This document shows positions 1 to 8,491 of a DNA stretch of 64,000 nucleotides, one piece after another (the stretch's first letter is position 1; each line of letters begins with the position of its first letter). The notes under the pieces were generated by a model that had not been told where the DNA came from, did no database searches, and saw only the letters and a program-made list of their open reading frames with translations. A program made the position numbers and the translations under genes. The DNA lies in the NCBI RefSeq assembly GCF_034479375.1, contig NZ_CP140155.1, forward strand, positions 186,001 through 250,000. Reading direction: 5' to 3'. Origin of the DNA: Rhodopseudomonas palustris. Lineage in GTDB: Bacteria; Pseudomonadota; Alphaproteobacteria; Rhizobiales; Xanthobacteraceae.

Positions 1-433
1 CCATCTGCGGGCTCTTGTAGGTGCCCATCCCGGCTTTGGCGGCGAGGATGGCCGGCGAGCCCATCGGCACCCGCGTCATGCTCTCGACGCCGGCCGCGAT
101 CACGATGTCCATCGAGCCCGCCATCACCGCCTGCGCGGCGAAATGCAGCGCCTGCTGCGACGAGCCGCACTGCCGGTCGATCGAGGTGCCCGGCACGCTT
201 TCCGGCAGCTTCGACGCCAGCACCGCGTTGCGGCCGATATTCACAGCCTGCTCGCCGGCCTGACCGACGCAGCCCATGATGACGTCCTCGATCTGGTCCG
301 GCGCGGCGCCGGAACGGTCCACCAGCGCATTCAGCACGGAAGCGGCGAGATCGGCCGGATGCCAGCCGGCGAGGCGGCCTCCCTTGCGGCCACCGGCGGT
401 GCGTGCGGCGGCGACGATATAGGCCTCGGCCAT
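1..433 (-). CDS. Acetyl-CoA acyltransferase (thiolase), N-terminal part; truncated by window edge
   Basis: Thiolase performing CoA-dependent cleavage of 3-ketoacyl-CoA, the last step of beta-oxidation. The 144 N-terminal residues in the window begin MAEAYIVAAARTAGG and contain the nucleophilic cysteine at about residue 89 in the block DRQCGSSQQA, followed by GVESMTRVPMG, all typical of the thiolase N-terminal domain. The C-terminal half, with the HP and CxG motifs, lies outside the window. The ATG at 433 follows a GGGAGAAG ribosome-binding site. It is divergent from the TetR gene and heads away from the other acyl-CoA genes, so it probably supplies thiolysis for the same pathway. The substrate cannot be told from sequence. 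Confidence 0.9.
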   Translation of the reverse strand, partial: MAEAYIVAAARTAGGRKGGRLAGWHPADLAASVLNALVDRSGAAPDQIEDVIMGCVGQAGEQAVNIGRNAVLASKLPESVPGTSIDRQCGSSQQALHFAAQAVMAGSMDIVIAAGVESMTRVPMGSPAILAAKAGMGTYKSPQM

Positions 434-560
434 GCGTTTCTTCTCCCTGATGAGGTGTTGTTTGGCGGGCTGCGGGCGGATTTAAGGGGCGGGGATGGAT
501 TTAGTCAATCAATCAATTAACGCTTGAGCCCGGCTGCGGGATGGGCTAATTCCTGCGTCG
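434..560. promoter_or_regulatory. Divergent control region between thiolase and TetR genes
   Basis: This 127-base gap must hold the promoters of two divergent genes. Around 504-520 it contains an A/T-rich stretch with tandem ATCA units (GTCAATCAATCAATTAA), which stands out from the GC-rich surroundings. It is the best place for a TetR operator, but the symmetry is weak and the assignment is inference. Confidence 0.35.
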
Positions 561-1244
561 ATGGCAGCGCAACCGACCCCAGCTCTGGCGACCCGACTCC
601 CGGCGGTGAAGAATTCCACCGCCGACAAGCTGTTGGTCGCGGCCGGCGAATTGATGATCGAGCGCAACTCGGTCGAGATCTCGCTGTCGGACATCGCGCA
701 GAAATCGGGCGTCAACGCCGCGCTGGTGAAGTATCATTTCGGCAACAAGGACGGCCTGCTGCTGGCGCTGCTGGAGCGCGACGCCGCCAACGAGATGACG
801 CATCTCGATTATCTGCTGGCGCAGCCGCTTCCGCCGACCACCAAGATGAAGCTGCACATCGCCGGCATCATCAAGGCGTATCACCAGTTTCCCTACATGA
901 ACCGGCTGATTCACTATCTGCTGCACGGCAGCAATCGCGACGCCGCCGATGAGGTCACCAAGTTCTTCGTCGGCCCGCTGCTCGACTTCCATCGGCGGCT
1001 GATCGCCGAAGGTATCGCGGCCGGTGAATTCCGCAACGTCGATCCGGTGCTGTTCTACACCACGCTGATCGGCGCCTGCGATCATCTGTTCTTCGGACGG
1101 CAAACGATGATGCGGGCGGCCGGCGTCGGGCCGGTCACCGACGACGTCTGCCGCGCCTATATACGCCACATCGAACTGATCATCCTCGGCGGGCTGCTTG
1201 TGCCCAATCGGCAGGGTAAGCCGAAGCAGGCCGCCGCCGGATAA
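561..1244 (+). CDS. TetR/AcrR family transcriptional regulator
   Basis: A 227-residue TetR-type repressor. The N-terminal helix-turn-helix spans roughly residues 20-65, with the family signature LSDIAQKSGVNAALVKYHFGNKDGLL. The rest is an all-helical ligand-binding domain whose sequence is not diagnostic. TetR proteins in such clusters usually sense an acyl-CoA ester and repress adjacent fatty-acid or aromatic-acid catabolism genes, so this one likely controls the thiolase to its left and the acyl-CoA genes to its right. The start chosen is the first ATG; no good Shine-Dalgarno precedes it, so a slightly different start is possible. Confidence 0.9.
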   Translation: MAAQPTPALATRLPAVKNSTADKLLVAAGELMIERNSVEISLSDIAQKSGVNAALVKYHFGNKDGLLLALLERDAANEMTHLDYLLAQPLPPTTKMKLHIAGIIKAYHQFPYMNRLIHYLLHGSNRDAADEVTKFFVGPLLDFHRRLIAEGIAAGEFRNVDPVLFYTTLIGACDHLFFGRQTMMRAAGVGPVTDDVCRAYIRHIELIILGGLLVPNRQGKPKQAAAG

Positions 1245-1940
1245 CGGACTAACAACAAGAAGAGCCGGACAACGAGCTGACAATAACAAGAAACGACCCC
1301 AAGCAACTGCGAGACTTTCAAGCAAGACCCGGGAAAAGCCAAAGAAAATCCGAACAACAACAATAACGCCCAAGGATCGGTTCACGGAATCTGCCCGCAA
1401 GAGGCAGACGGAATGGAACTTCAGGCACCCCCGGGACCTCGTTTGAGCTGACGACTTCAAGAACACGATCGGGAAACGCCCAAGCTTCTTTGTGGACGCG
1501 AGGCCCCAATCCGAGGGGCAGCGCAACAAGCAAAGACCCTCATCCCGAGGAGCCGCGAAGCGGCACGAAGGATGGCGGCGAGGCGAGGCCAGAGCAGGAC
1601 GATTCATCCTTCGAGACGCATCCTGCGGATGCTCCTCAGGATGACGGCATTCGGAATGCCGATGCTCATCTAGATGAGGGCTTCGAACCTGGGGATGCAC
1701 CTCGGAGACGATGACCTAGAAATCCAAACCGAAGGCCGCGCGGTCCGCGCGAAGTACCTTCGGAGCACAACAATCGGGGAAACGCCCAGGGGGCCGTTGA
1801 TCAATCCGGCCCGAAAGCGCAAGAAGGCCACGCCGAAGGATCTGTCCGAGGTCCGTTGAACCGTTCGAAGAAACGCCCAAGGACCGCACCCGCAACGGCT
1901 GCTAAAAGAGTTCAGAAAGTCCAAGGAAAGGGATTTTACG
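1245..1940. other. Long gene-free stretch with repeat-derived sequence
   Basis: Nearly 700 bases without a convincing gene. It holds a palindromic repeat (1538-1645) and further decayed pieces of similar repeats around 1665-1720. The frames open here have no family signature and no ribosome-binding site. Two copies of a phrase like CGGGGAAACGCCC or GGGAAACGCCCAAG occur near 1470 and 1777, with a shorter AGAAACGCCCAAGG near 1869. This suggests local duplication of a non-coding unit. The SDR ribosome-binding site (AAGGAAAGGGA) lies at the right end. Confidence 0.6.
1538..1645. repeat. Palindromic intergenic repeat, family A (variant)
   Basis: Contains CCTCATCCCGAGGAGC at the left and GCTCCTCAGGATGA at the right, with inner CGAAGGATGG and CATCCTTCGAGACG blocks that can pair. 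It is related to the elements at 6962, 8362 and 32238 but with a different inner arrangement. REP-like elements of this kind are non-coding and fold into stem-loops. Confidence 0.75.
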
Positions 1941-2699
1941 ATGCAGTTGAAAGACGTCTCCGTTCTCATCACCGGCGGAGGGTCGGGGCTCGGCGCCGCG
2001 ACGGCGCAAGCGATGGCCGCCAAGGGCGCCAAGGTCGCGGTGCTCGACATGAACAAGGACAATGCCGAGAAGGTCGCGGCCGAAATCGGCGGCGTCGCCT
2101 GCGTCGGCGACGTGTCGCAGGAAGCCCCGGTCAAGGAGGCGATCGCCAAGGCCGAGGCCGCGCACGGCATCGTCCGCGTGCTGGTGAACTGCGCCGGCAT
2201 CGGCGGTGCGGTGAAGACCGTCGGCAAGAACGGCGCCTATCCGCTCGACCACTTCTCGCGCATCATCAACGTCAACCTGATCGGCAGCTTCAACTGCATC
2301 CGGCTCGTCGCCGAGCGGATGCAGAACGCGCCGACCATCGGCGAAGAGCGTGGCGTCTGCATCAACACCGCCTCGGTGGCGGCGTTCGACGGCCAGATCG
2401 GCCAGGCCGCTTACTCCGCCTCGAAGGGCGGCATCGTCGGCATGACCCTGCCGGTGGCGCGTGACCTCGCCTCGATGAACATCCGCGTGATGACGATTGC
2501 GCCCGGCCTGTTCCTGACGCCTCTGCTGATGGGCCTGTCGGAAGAAGCCCGCAAGAGCCTCGGCTCGCAGGTGCCCCATCCGGCCCGCCTCGGCGATCCG
2601 TCGGAATACGCCTCGCTGGCGGTGCAGATCGTCGAGAACCCGATGCTGAACGGCGAGACCATCCGCCTCGACGGCGCCATCCGCATGGCGCCGCGCTAA
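1941..2699 (+). CDS. SDR-family 3-hydroxyacyl-CoA dehydrogenase (type II, HSD10-like)
   Basis: A 252-residue short-chain dehydrogenase that would oxidise a 3-hydroxyacyl-CoA with NAD+. The Rossmann glycine motif [12 protein letters not shown] lies near residues 11-22, the NCAGIGG block in the middle, and the catalytic Tyr/Lys pair in YSASKGG near residue 155, preceded by the active serine in [10 protein letters not shown]. The proteobacterial HSD10-like subgroup normally carries these features at this length. AAGGAAAGGGA sits at good distance before the ATG. It precedes a crotonase and an acyl-CoA ligase in the same direction, consistent with one beta-oxidation operon. Confidence 0.88.
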   Translation: MQLKDVSVLITGGGSGLGAATAQAMAAKGAKVAVLDMNKDNAEKVAAEIGGVACVGDVSQEAPVKEAIAKAEAAHGIVRVLVNCAGIGGAVKTVGKNGAYPLDHFSRIINVNLIGSFNCIRLVAERMQNAPTIGEERGVCINTASVAAFDGQIGQAAYSASKGGIVGMTLPVARDLASMNIRVMTIAPGLFLTPLLMGLSEEARKSLGSQVPHPARLGDPSEYASLAVQIVENPMLNGETIRLDGAIRMAPR

Positions 2700-2708
2700 A
2701 CGCGCACT

Positions 2709-2740
2709 TCTCACCCTCTTCATTTCGGGAGAGGGTGAGA
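2709..2740. terminator. Hairpin after the SDR gene
   Basis: A perfect 11-base inverted repeat (TCTCACCCTCT and its complement AGAGGGTGAGA) with a 10-base loop, starting 9 bases after the SDR stop codon. There is no U-tract, so it may be a transcript-stabilising or weak termination structure rather than a strong intrinsic terminator. Confidence 0.5.
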
Positions 2741-2924
2741 TCTTCGATCTCCGCCGCGTGTAGTTCGCGCCATCCTGGTGAACGTTTCGCGCGGTGGAAT
2801 TCGAGGCGCTGACAATCGTGTTCCTCTCGGGTTTCGGGAGGAGGGCGACCGGTCGCCGGCTCGGTGGCCCGACTAAACGTCGCAGCAGTGGCGTATAAGA
2901 ACAAGAACTGACGGGAGTGACGGC

Positions 2925-3731
2925 GTGACCGAGGCCTTGCTGGTCGATCATCGTGACGGGGTCGATTGGGTGACGCTCAATCGGCCGGACAGCCTGAACG
3001 CTCTCGATCCCAGCCTGATCGACGCTCTCAACGATTATTTCGGCCGGCTGCAGCGCGACCGGCAGACCCGCGTCGTGGTGCTGAAAGGCGCCGGCGCCAA
3101 TTTCTGCGCCGGCCTCGACCTCAAGCACGCGATGGCGCGCCGCGCCGGTGAGAACGCGACTCCCGGCGTCACCGAGTCGCTGGATTCGCAGCGCCGGATC
3201 GCCGACATCGTGATGCTGATGCGGCGTTGCCCGCAGCCGATCATCGCGCTGATCCAGGGCGCCGCCGCCGGCGGCGGATTCGCGCTCGCTCTGGCCAGCG
3301 ACGTCCGCATCGCCGGGCGCAGTGCGCGGATGAACTGCGCCTTCATCAAGCTCGGACTCGGCGGCTGCGACATCGGCACCAGCTACTTTTTGCCGCGCCT
3401 GGTCGGCGTCTCGGTGGCGTCCGAACTGATCCTCACCGGCCGCTTCATCGGCGCCGAACGCGCGCTGATGACCGGGCTGGTGTCGGAACTGGTCGAGGAC
3501 GATCAGCTCGAAGCCGCGGCCCAGCCGTTCGTCGACGCGATGATGGCTGCGTCGCCGGTCGGTTTGCGGCTGTCGAAGGAGTGCCTCAACATGGCGGTCG
3601 ATGCCGGTTCGATCGAGCAGGTGATCGCGATGGAGGACCGCAACCAGGTGCTGTGCTCGCGCTCGGAGGATTTCAAGGAAGGCGTCGCCGCTTTCATCGA
3701 GAAGCGCAAGCCGGTCTACGGCAAGCGCTGA
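2925..3731 (+). CDS. Enoyl-CoA hydratase/isomerase (crotonase) family protein lacking both catalytic Glu
   Basis: A 268-residue crotonase-fold protein. The oxyanion-hole regions are present (FCAGLDLKHAM near residue 60; AAAGGGFALALASDVRIAG near 113-131). The two glutamates of classical enoyl-CoA hydratase (rat E144 and E164) align with Ala120 and about Phe140. An aspartate (D149) occurs in GLGGCDIGTSYFLPRLVG, near where dienoyl-CoA isomerases keep a catalytic Asp. It may therefore be an isomerase or another crotonase activity rather than a plain hydratase. The GTG start follows CGGGAGTGA. It lies in the same direction as the SDR upstream and the ligase downstream. Confidence 0.85.
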   Translation: MTEALLVDHRDGVDWVTLNRPDSLNALDPSLIDALNDYFGRLQRDRQTRVVVLKGAGANFCAGLDLKHAMARRAGENATPGVTESLDSQRRIADIVMLMRRCPQPIIALIQGAAAGGGFALALASDVRIAGRSARMNCAFIKLGLGGCDIGTSYFLPRLVGVSVASELILTGRFIGAERALMTGLVSELVEDDQLEAAAQPFVDAMMAASPVGLRLSKECLNMAVDAGSIEQVIAMEDRNQVLCSRSEDFKEGVAAFIEKRKPVYGKR

Positions 3732-3781
3732 CCCTATCAACGTTGGCCCGGCAAGAGGCCGAGAAAACGGGAGACGACGAC

Positions 3782-5656
3782 ATGACTGCCAGCGCAGCCG
3801 CGGTGCTGACCAAGCCACCATTCCGCAAGGTGAACTGGCTGCCGCGCGAGATCGAGGTCGATCGCCGCGAGGGCGGCGTCATCGTGATGAAGTCGCGCTT
3901 CCCGCTGATGGATCACGATCCCCACCTGCCGATGGCGCTGGCGAAATGGGCCAGGCAGCGCCCCGACGACATCTGGCTGGCGCAGCGCAAGGGCGAGGCG
4001 CGGCAGTGGCGCAAGGTCAGCTACGCCGAGGCCAAGCGCATCGTCGATTCGCTCACCCAGGCGCTGCTCGACCTGAAGCTGCCGGAAGGCCGGCCGCTCA
4101 CCGTGCTGTCCGGCAATTCGATCGAATTCGCGCTGATGATGATGGCGGCGATGCAGGCGCGGATTCCGACCGCGCCGGTGTCGCCGGCCTATTCGCTGAT
4201 GAGCCACGACCACGTCAAGCTGAAGTATCTGTTCGATCTGGTGAAGCCGGCGGTGGTGATGGTGCAGAACGGTGCGCCCTTCACCAAGGCGCTGCACGCG
4301 CTCGATCTTGCCGGAGTCAAAGTGGTGCATGTCGATGGGCCGGCGGACGGCATCGCCAGCCTTTCCTACGACGATATGGCGGCCACCAAGGTGACCGCCG
4401 ACGTCGAGGCCTCGATCGCGAAGATTACGCCCGACACCGTCGCCAAGTTTCTGTTCACCTCCGGCTCGACCGGGATGCCGAAGGCGGTGATCAATACCCA
4501 GCGCATGATGTGCGCCAACGCCGCGATGATGATGCAGGTGCGGCCGCGCGATCCGAGCGGTCCGCCGCCGGTGCAGCTCGACTGGATGCCGTGGAACCAC
4601 ACCATGGGCGGCAACGCCGCGTTCAATCCGCTGCTGATCGAAGGCGGCACGCTGTACATCGACGACGGCCGCCCGGTGCCGGGGCAGATCGAGGAGACGC
4701 TGCGCAACCTGCGCGAGATCTCGCCGACCTACTACGCCAACGTGCCGGCCGGCTACGCCGCGCTGGCGAGCGCGATGGAGAAGGACGATGCGCTGTGCCG
4801 GTCGTTCTTCAAGGACATGCAGCTGATGGCCTATGGCGGCGCGCGGCTGCCGGACGATCTGTACGAGCGGATGCAGGCGCTGGCGGTGCGCGCCACCGGG
4901 CATCGGCTGGTGTTCTACACCGGCTGGGGCTCGACCGAGACCTCGCCGACCTCGACCGGCACCTATTGGGACACCGAGCGCGTCGGCCTGATCGGGCTGC
5001 CGTTCCCCGGCGTCGAGCTGAAGATGCTGCCGGTCGGCGACAAGTACGAACTGCGGCTGCGCGGCGTCAACGTCATGCCGGGCTATTACGGCCAGCCGGA
5101 TCTCACCGAGAAGGCGTTCGACGAAGAGGGCTTCTACAAGATCGGCGACGCCGGCGTGTTCGTCGATCCGAACGATCCGGTGAAGGGCATCATCTTCGCC
5201 GGCCGCGTCGCCGAGGACTTCAAGCTGATGACCGGCACCTTCGTCCACGTCAGCACGGTGCGCACCGACTCGATCGCCGCGGCGAGCCCGGTGATCCAGG
5301 ACGCGCTCGTGGCGGGGCAGGACCGCGCCTATATCGGCCTGCTGGCGTGGCCGAACCTCAACGCCTGCCGGGTGATGATCGGCGATCCGGGCGCGACCTT
5401 CGAGGACGTGGTCAGGCATCCGGCGGTGCTCGCCGCGCTGAAGGCCGGCCTGGAGAAGCACAACCGCGAGGTCGAAGGCGCAAGCTCGATGCGGATCGCG
5501 CGGGCGATGCTGATGGTCGAGCCGCCGTCGATCGACGGCAACGAACTCACCGACAAGGGCTACATCAACCAGCGCGCCGGCCTCGACCGCCGCGCCGCGC
5601 TGGTCGAGCGGCTGTACGCCGAGCATCCCGACCAGGACGTGATGGTGTTGCAGTGA
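3782..5656 (+). CDS. AMP-dependent acyl-CoA ligase, feruloyl-CoA-synthase-like
   Basis: A 624-residue adenylate-forming ligase that would activate a carboxylic acid to its CoA thioester with ATP. The P-loop block FTSGSTGMPKAVINTQ lies around residues 222-238, the motif GWGSTETSPTS near 380, and a RLRGVNVMPGYY block further on. The overall layout and length match the feruloyl-CoA synthase group rather than fatty acyl-CoA ligases. The reading frame is open much further upstream, but the ATG at 3782 follows GGGAGACGACG and gives the family-like N-terminus. As the only ligase in the cluster it likely starts the pathway. A phenylpropanoid acid is plausible but unproven. Confidence 0.85.
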   Translation: MTASAAAVLTKPPFRKVNWLPREIEVDRREGGVIVMKSRFPLMDHDPHLPMALAKWARQRPDDIWLAQRKGEARQWRKVSYAEAKRIVDSLTQALLDLKLPEGRPLTVLSGNSIEFALMMMAAMQARIPTAPVSPAYSLMSHDHVKLKYLFDLVKPAVVMVQNGAPFTKALHALDLAGVKVVHVDGPADGIASLSYDDMAATKVTADVEASIAKITPDTVAKFLFTSGSTGMPKAVINTQRMMCANAAMMMQVRPRDPSGPPPVQLDWMPWNHTMGGNAAFNPLLIEGGTLYIDDGRPVPGQIEETLRNLREISPTYYANVPAGYAALASAMEKDDALCRSFFKDMQLMAYGGARLPDDLYERMQALAVRATGHRLVFYTGWGSTETSPTSTGTYWDTERVGLIGLPFPGVELKMLPVGDKYELRLRGVNVMPGYYGQPDLTEKAFDEEGFYKIGDAGVFVDPNDPVKGIIFAGRVAEDFKLMTGTFVHVSTVRTDSIAAASPVIQDALVAGQDRAYIGLLAWPNLNACRVMIGDPGATFEDVVRHPAVLAALKAGLEKHNREVEGASSMRIARAMLMVEPPSIDGNELTDKGYINQRAGLDRRAALVERLYAEHPDQDVMVLQ

Positions 5657-5675
5657 GAGATGTGAACTACCCATC

Positions 5676-5782
5676 GTTCGTCATTCCGGGATGCGCCCCT
5701 CGGGGCGCAGGCCCGGAATCCATACTCCCTGCGGTGGTTATGGATTCCGGGCTCGCGCTCTGCGCGCCCCGGAATGACGAAC
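5676..5782. repeat. Palindromic intergenic repeat, family B
   Basis: Begins GTTCGTCATTCCGGG and ends with its exact complement CCCGGAATGACGAAC, with inner GGAATCC and GGATTCCGGG arms. It occupies most of the gap between the ligase and the first acyl-CoA dehydrogenase. Further copies lie at 9761, 23539 and 27390. Confidence 0.85.
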
Positions 5783-5826
5783 TCTGAAGAATTCAGCTAA
5801 CGACTAACAACAACGGGACTTCGCCC

Positions 5827-6954
5827 ATGAATTTCGATTTCTCCGACGACCAGAAGCAACTGCGCGATCAGGCGCGGCGGTTTCTTGCCGAGAAGTGCCC
5901 GCCGAAGGCGGTGCGTGCCGTGCTCGAAGGCAAGGCGGATTACGACCGCGACCTGTGGAAGGGCCTCGCCGAGATGGGCTTCCTCGGCGTCGCGATTCCC
6001 GAGGAATACGGCGGGACCGGCGCGGGCCATCTCGAACTCTGCGTAATCGCCGAGGAACTCGGCCGCGCGCTGGCGCCGGTTCCGTTCTCGTCGACCGTGT
6101 ATCTCGCTGCCGAAGCGCTGCTGCTGGCCGGCTCGGAAGAGCAGAAGCAGAAGTGGCTGCCGAAGATCTCGTCGGGCGAGGCGATCGGCACGCTGGCGCT
6201 GTTCGAAGGCACCGGCAATCCGTCGCCGGCCGCCGTCAAGCTCGCGGTCTCGAACGGCACGCTCACCGGCACCAAGAAGCCGGTCGCCGACGGCGCGATC
6301 GCCGACTTCGCGATCGTCGCGGCGCGTAGCGGCAACAGCGGACGCGAGGCCGATATCTCGCTGTTCCTGGTCGATCTGAAGGCCGGCGGCGTCACCGCCA
6401 AGCCGCTGCAGAACGTCGATCCGTCGCGCCAGCAGGCCGAACTGACTTTCGCCGGCGCCAAGGCCGAGCCGCTCGGCGCGGCCAACGAAGGCTGGAGCAT
6501 CCTGTCCCGCGTGATGGACCGGGCCGCGGTGCTGATCGCGTTCGAGCAGGTCGGCGGCGCCGACCGCGCGCTGGAGATGGGCCGCGACTACGCGCTCGAC
6601 CGCATCGCCTTCGGCCGGCCGATCGGCTCGTTCCAGGCGGTCAAGCACATCCTCGCCGACATGTACGTCTCGGCGACGCTGGCGCGCTCGAATTGTTACT
6701 ACGGCGCCTGGGCGCTCTCGACCGATGCCGGCGAGCTGTCCGAGGCGGCCGCGGCCGCACGCATCAGCGCGACGCAGGCCTTCCAGCATTGCGCCAAGCA
6801 GAACATCCAGGTCCACGGCGGCATGGGCTTCACCTGGGAGTTCGACTGCCATTTGTACTATCGCCGCTCCAACGCGCTGGCGCTGAGCCTCGGCAGCCAG
6901 TCGTATTGGGAAGATCAGTTGATCGACCGCATGCGCAAGAAGAACGCGGCGTAA
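5827..6954 (+). CDS. Acyl-CoA dehydrogenase, small subunit type (PimD-like)
   Basis: A 375-residue FAD-dependent acyl-CoA dehydrogenase. The N-terminal helical domain begins MNFDFSDDQKQLRDQARRFL, the FAD-binding block IPEEYGGTGAGHLELCV lies near residue 58, and the C-terminal region holds the GGMGFTWEFD motif. The usual C-terminal catalytic glutamate block (EGT-type) is absent, being replaced by YYRRSNALALSLG. Short acyl-CoA dehydrogenases of this type usually pair with a longer partner subunit, as in the pimeloyl-CoA and steroid side-chain enzymes. Two such partners follow directly, so an alpha2beta2 enzyme is likely. Confidence 0.85.
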   Translation: MNFDFSDDQKQLRDQARRFLAEKCPPKAVRAVLEGKADYDRDLWKGLAEMGFLGVAIPEEYGGTGAGHLELCVIAEELGRALAPVPFSSTVYLAAEALLLAGSEEQKQKWLPKISSGEAIGTLALFEGTGNPSPAAVKLAVSNGTLTGTKKPVADGAIADFAIVAARSGNSGREADISLFLVDLKAGGVTAKPLQNVDPSRQQAELTFAGAKAEPLGAANEGWSILSRVMDRAAVLIAFEQVGGADRALEMGRDYALDRIAFGRPIGSFQAVKHILADMYVSATLARSNCYYGAWALSTDAGELSEAAAAARISATQAFQHCAKQNIQVHGGMGFTWEFDCHLYYRRSNALALSLGSQSYWEDQLIDRMRKKNAA

Positions 6955-6961
6955 GCACGGC

Positions 6962-7061
6962 CCTCATCCTGAGGAGCGGCGTCTTCGCCGCGTCTCGAAG
7001 GATGAGGCTGTACATCCCCATGGTTCGAGACGCGCGCAAGGGCGCGCTCCTCACCATGAGG
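6962..7061. repeat. Palindromic intergenic repeat, family A
   Basis: A 100-base element starting CCTCATCCTGAGGAGCGG and ending GCTCCTCACCATGAGG, with inner CGTCTCGAAGGATGAGG and CATGGTTCGAGACG segments that pair. It fills the gap between two acyl-CoA dehydrogenase genes. Confidence 0.85.
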
Positions 7062-7096
7062 TTCTGAATTCGCCTCGACTGGAAAGGCTCGACCCG

Positions 7097-8344
7097 ATGA
7101 ATTTCGACGATACCCCGCAGGAAGCCGAATTCCGCGCGCAGGCGCGCGCCTGGATCGACGCCAACGCGCCGAAACAATACGAAGAGGAACTGCGCAAGGC
7201 GTCGCTTGGCCGCGTTGTGCTGAAAGGCGCCAACATCCTCGAGGTCGCCAAGGCCTGGCAGAAGAAGAAAGCCGACGCCGGCTGGGCCGTGCCGCATTGG
7301 CCGAAGGAATATGGCGGGCGTGGTGCGTCGCCTATCGAGCGGGTGATCTGGCAGCAGGAAGAGGGCGTGTTCGGCAAGCTCACCGCGATGTTCATCATCG
7401 GCCAGGGCATGTGCGGCCCGACGATGATGGCCTACGCCAGCGAAGAGCAGAAACGGCACTATCTGCCGCCGCTCGGCTCCGGCGAAAAAGTGTGGTGCCA
7501 GTTGTTCTCCGAACCCGCCGGCGGCTCCGACGTCGCGGGCCTGCGCACCCGCGCCGAGAAGGATGGCAACGACTGGGTCATCAACGGCCAGAAGATCTGG
7601 ACCTCCGGCGCGCACTACTCGGATTACGGCATCCTGATCACCCGCACCGACCCGACCGTGCCCAAGCACAAGGGTCTGACGATGTTCTTCCTCGACATGA
7701 AGAGCAAGGGCGTCGAGATCAAGCCGATCAAGCAGGCCAACGGCAATTCCGACTTCAACGAGGTTTATTTCACCGACGTGCGGATCCCGGACAGCCAGCG
7801 GCTCGGGAATATCGGCGACGGCTGGAACGTGTCGCTGACCACGCTGATGAACGAGCGGATGTCGATCGGCGCCAATGTCGCGACCGGTTTTCCTGAGCTG
7901 TTCGAATTCTGCAGTTCATTGATGCTCGACGGCGGCCCCGCGATCGAGGATCGCGCAGTCCGGAGCAAGCTCGCCAATTGGGCGGTGCGGGCGAGTGGAT
8001 TGAGATACACCAGCTTCCGCGCGATTTCGGCGCTGTCCCGCGGCGAACGGCCGGGGCCGGAAAATTCGATCGGCAAGCTGGTCGCAGGATCGATGATCCA
8101 GGACGTCGCGATGTACGCGCTCGACCTGCAGGGCGCCGGCGGCGTGCTGAGCGGACCCGAGGATGCGGAGGTCGCCGGCAAATTCCAGGCGATGCTGCTG
8201 CGCTCGCCGGCGACGCGCGTCGAGGGCGGCACCGACGAGATCCTGCGCAACATCATCGCCGAGCGCGTGCTCGGCCTGCCCGGCGACATCCGCGTCGACA
8301 AGGACGTGCCGTTCAACCAGATCCCGACGCGGGGACGGGCGTAG
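7097..8344 (+). CDS. Acyl-CoA dehydrogenase, large subunit type (PimC-like), copy 1
   Basis: A 415-residue acyl-CoA dehydrogenase with the FAD/substrate block LFSEPAGGSDVAGLRTRAE near residue 138, NGQKIWTSGAHYSDYG near 165 and the C-terminal GGTDEILRNIIAERVLGLPGD. This C-terminal signature marks the subgroup that forms heterotetramers with a shorter subunit. It is very similar along its length to the next gene (opening MNFDDTPQEAEFRA and closing FNQIPTRGR in both), so the two are tandem paralogues. GGAAAGG provides the ribosome-binding site. Probable role: alpha-beta dehydrogenation of the pathway's acyl-CoA. Confidence 0.88.
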   Translation: MNFDDTPQEAEFRAQARAWIDANAPKQYEEELRKASLGRVVLKGANILEVAKAWQKKKADAGWAVPHWPKEYGGRGASPIERVIWQQEEGVFGKLTAMFIIGQGMCGPTMMAYASEEQKRHYLPPLGSGEKVWCQLFSEPAGGSDVAGLRTRAEKDGNDWVINGQKIWTSGAHYSDYGILITRTDPTVPKHKGLTMFFLDMKSKGVEIKPIKQANGNSDFNEVYFTDVRIPDSQRLGNIGDGWNVSLTTLMNERMSIGANVATGFPELFEFCSSLMLDGGPAIEDRAVRSKLANWAVRASGLRYTSFRAISALSRGERPGPENSIGKLVAGSMIQDVAMYALDLQGAGGVLSGPEDAEVAGKFQAMLLRSPATRVEGGTDEILRNIIAERVLGLPGDIRVDKDVPFNQIPTRGRA

Positions 8345-8361
8345 CTCGCCCCAAGTACGAA

Positions 8362-8465
8362 CCTCATCCTGAGGAGCCCGGCTTAGCCGGGCGTCTCGAA
8401 GGATGAGATGAAGATGAACAACTCATGGTTCGAGACGCGCGCGTTGCGCGCTCCTCACCATGAGG
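8362..8465. repeat. Palindromic intergenic repeat, family A
   Basis: Starts CCTCATCCTGAGGAGCCC and ends GCTCCTCACCATGAGG, with the same inner arms as the element at 6962. It separates the two paralogous large-subunit dehydrogenases. Confidence 0.85.
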
Positions 8466-8491
8466 GCAGTGCCGATTGAGAGGAAGCCACG

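Noticed and set aside
3227..3781. Upstream in-frame extension of the acyl-CoA ligase
   Set aside because: It overlaps the crotonase gene in another frame and has low-complexity Arg/Gly composition; the ATG at 3782 has a ribosome-binding site and gives the family N-terminus.
1902..3821. A 639-codon leftward frame spanning the SDR and crotonase genes
   Set aside because: Antisense frame of two well-supported genes with no family motif; long antisense frames are common at this GC content.
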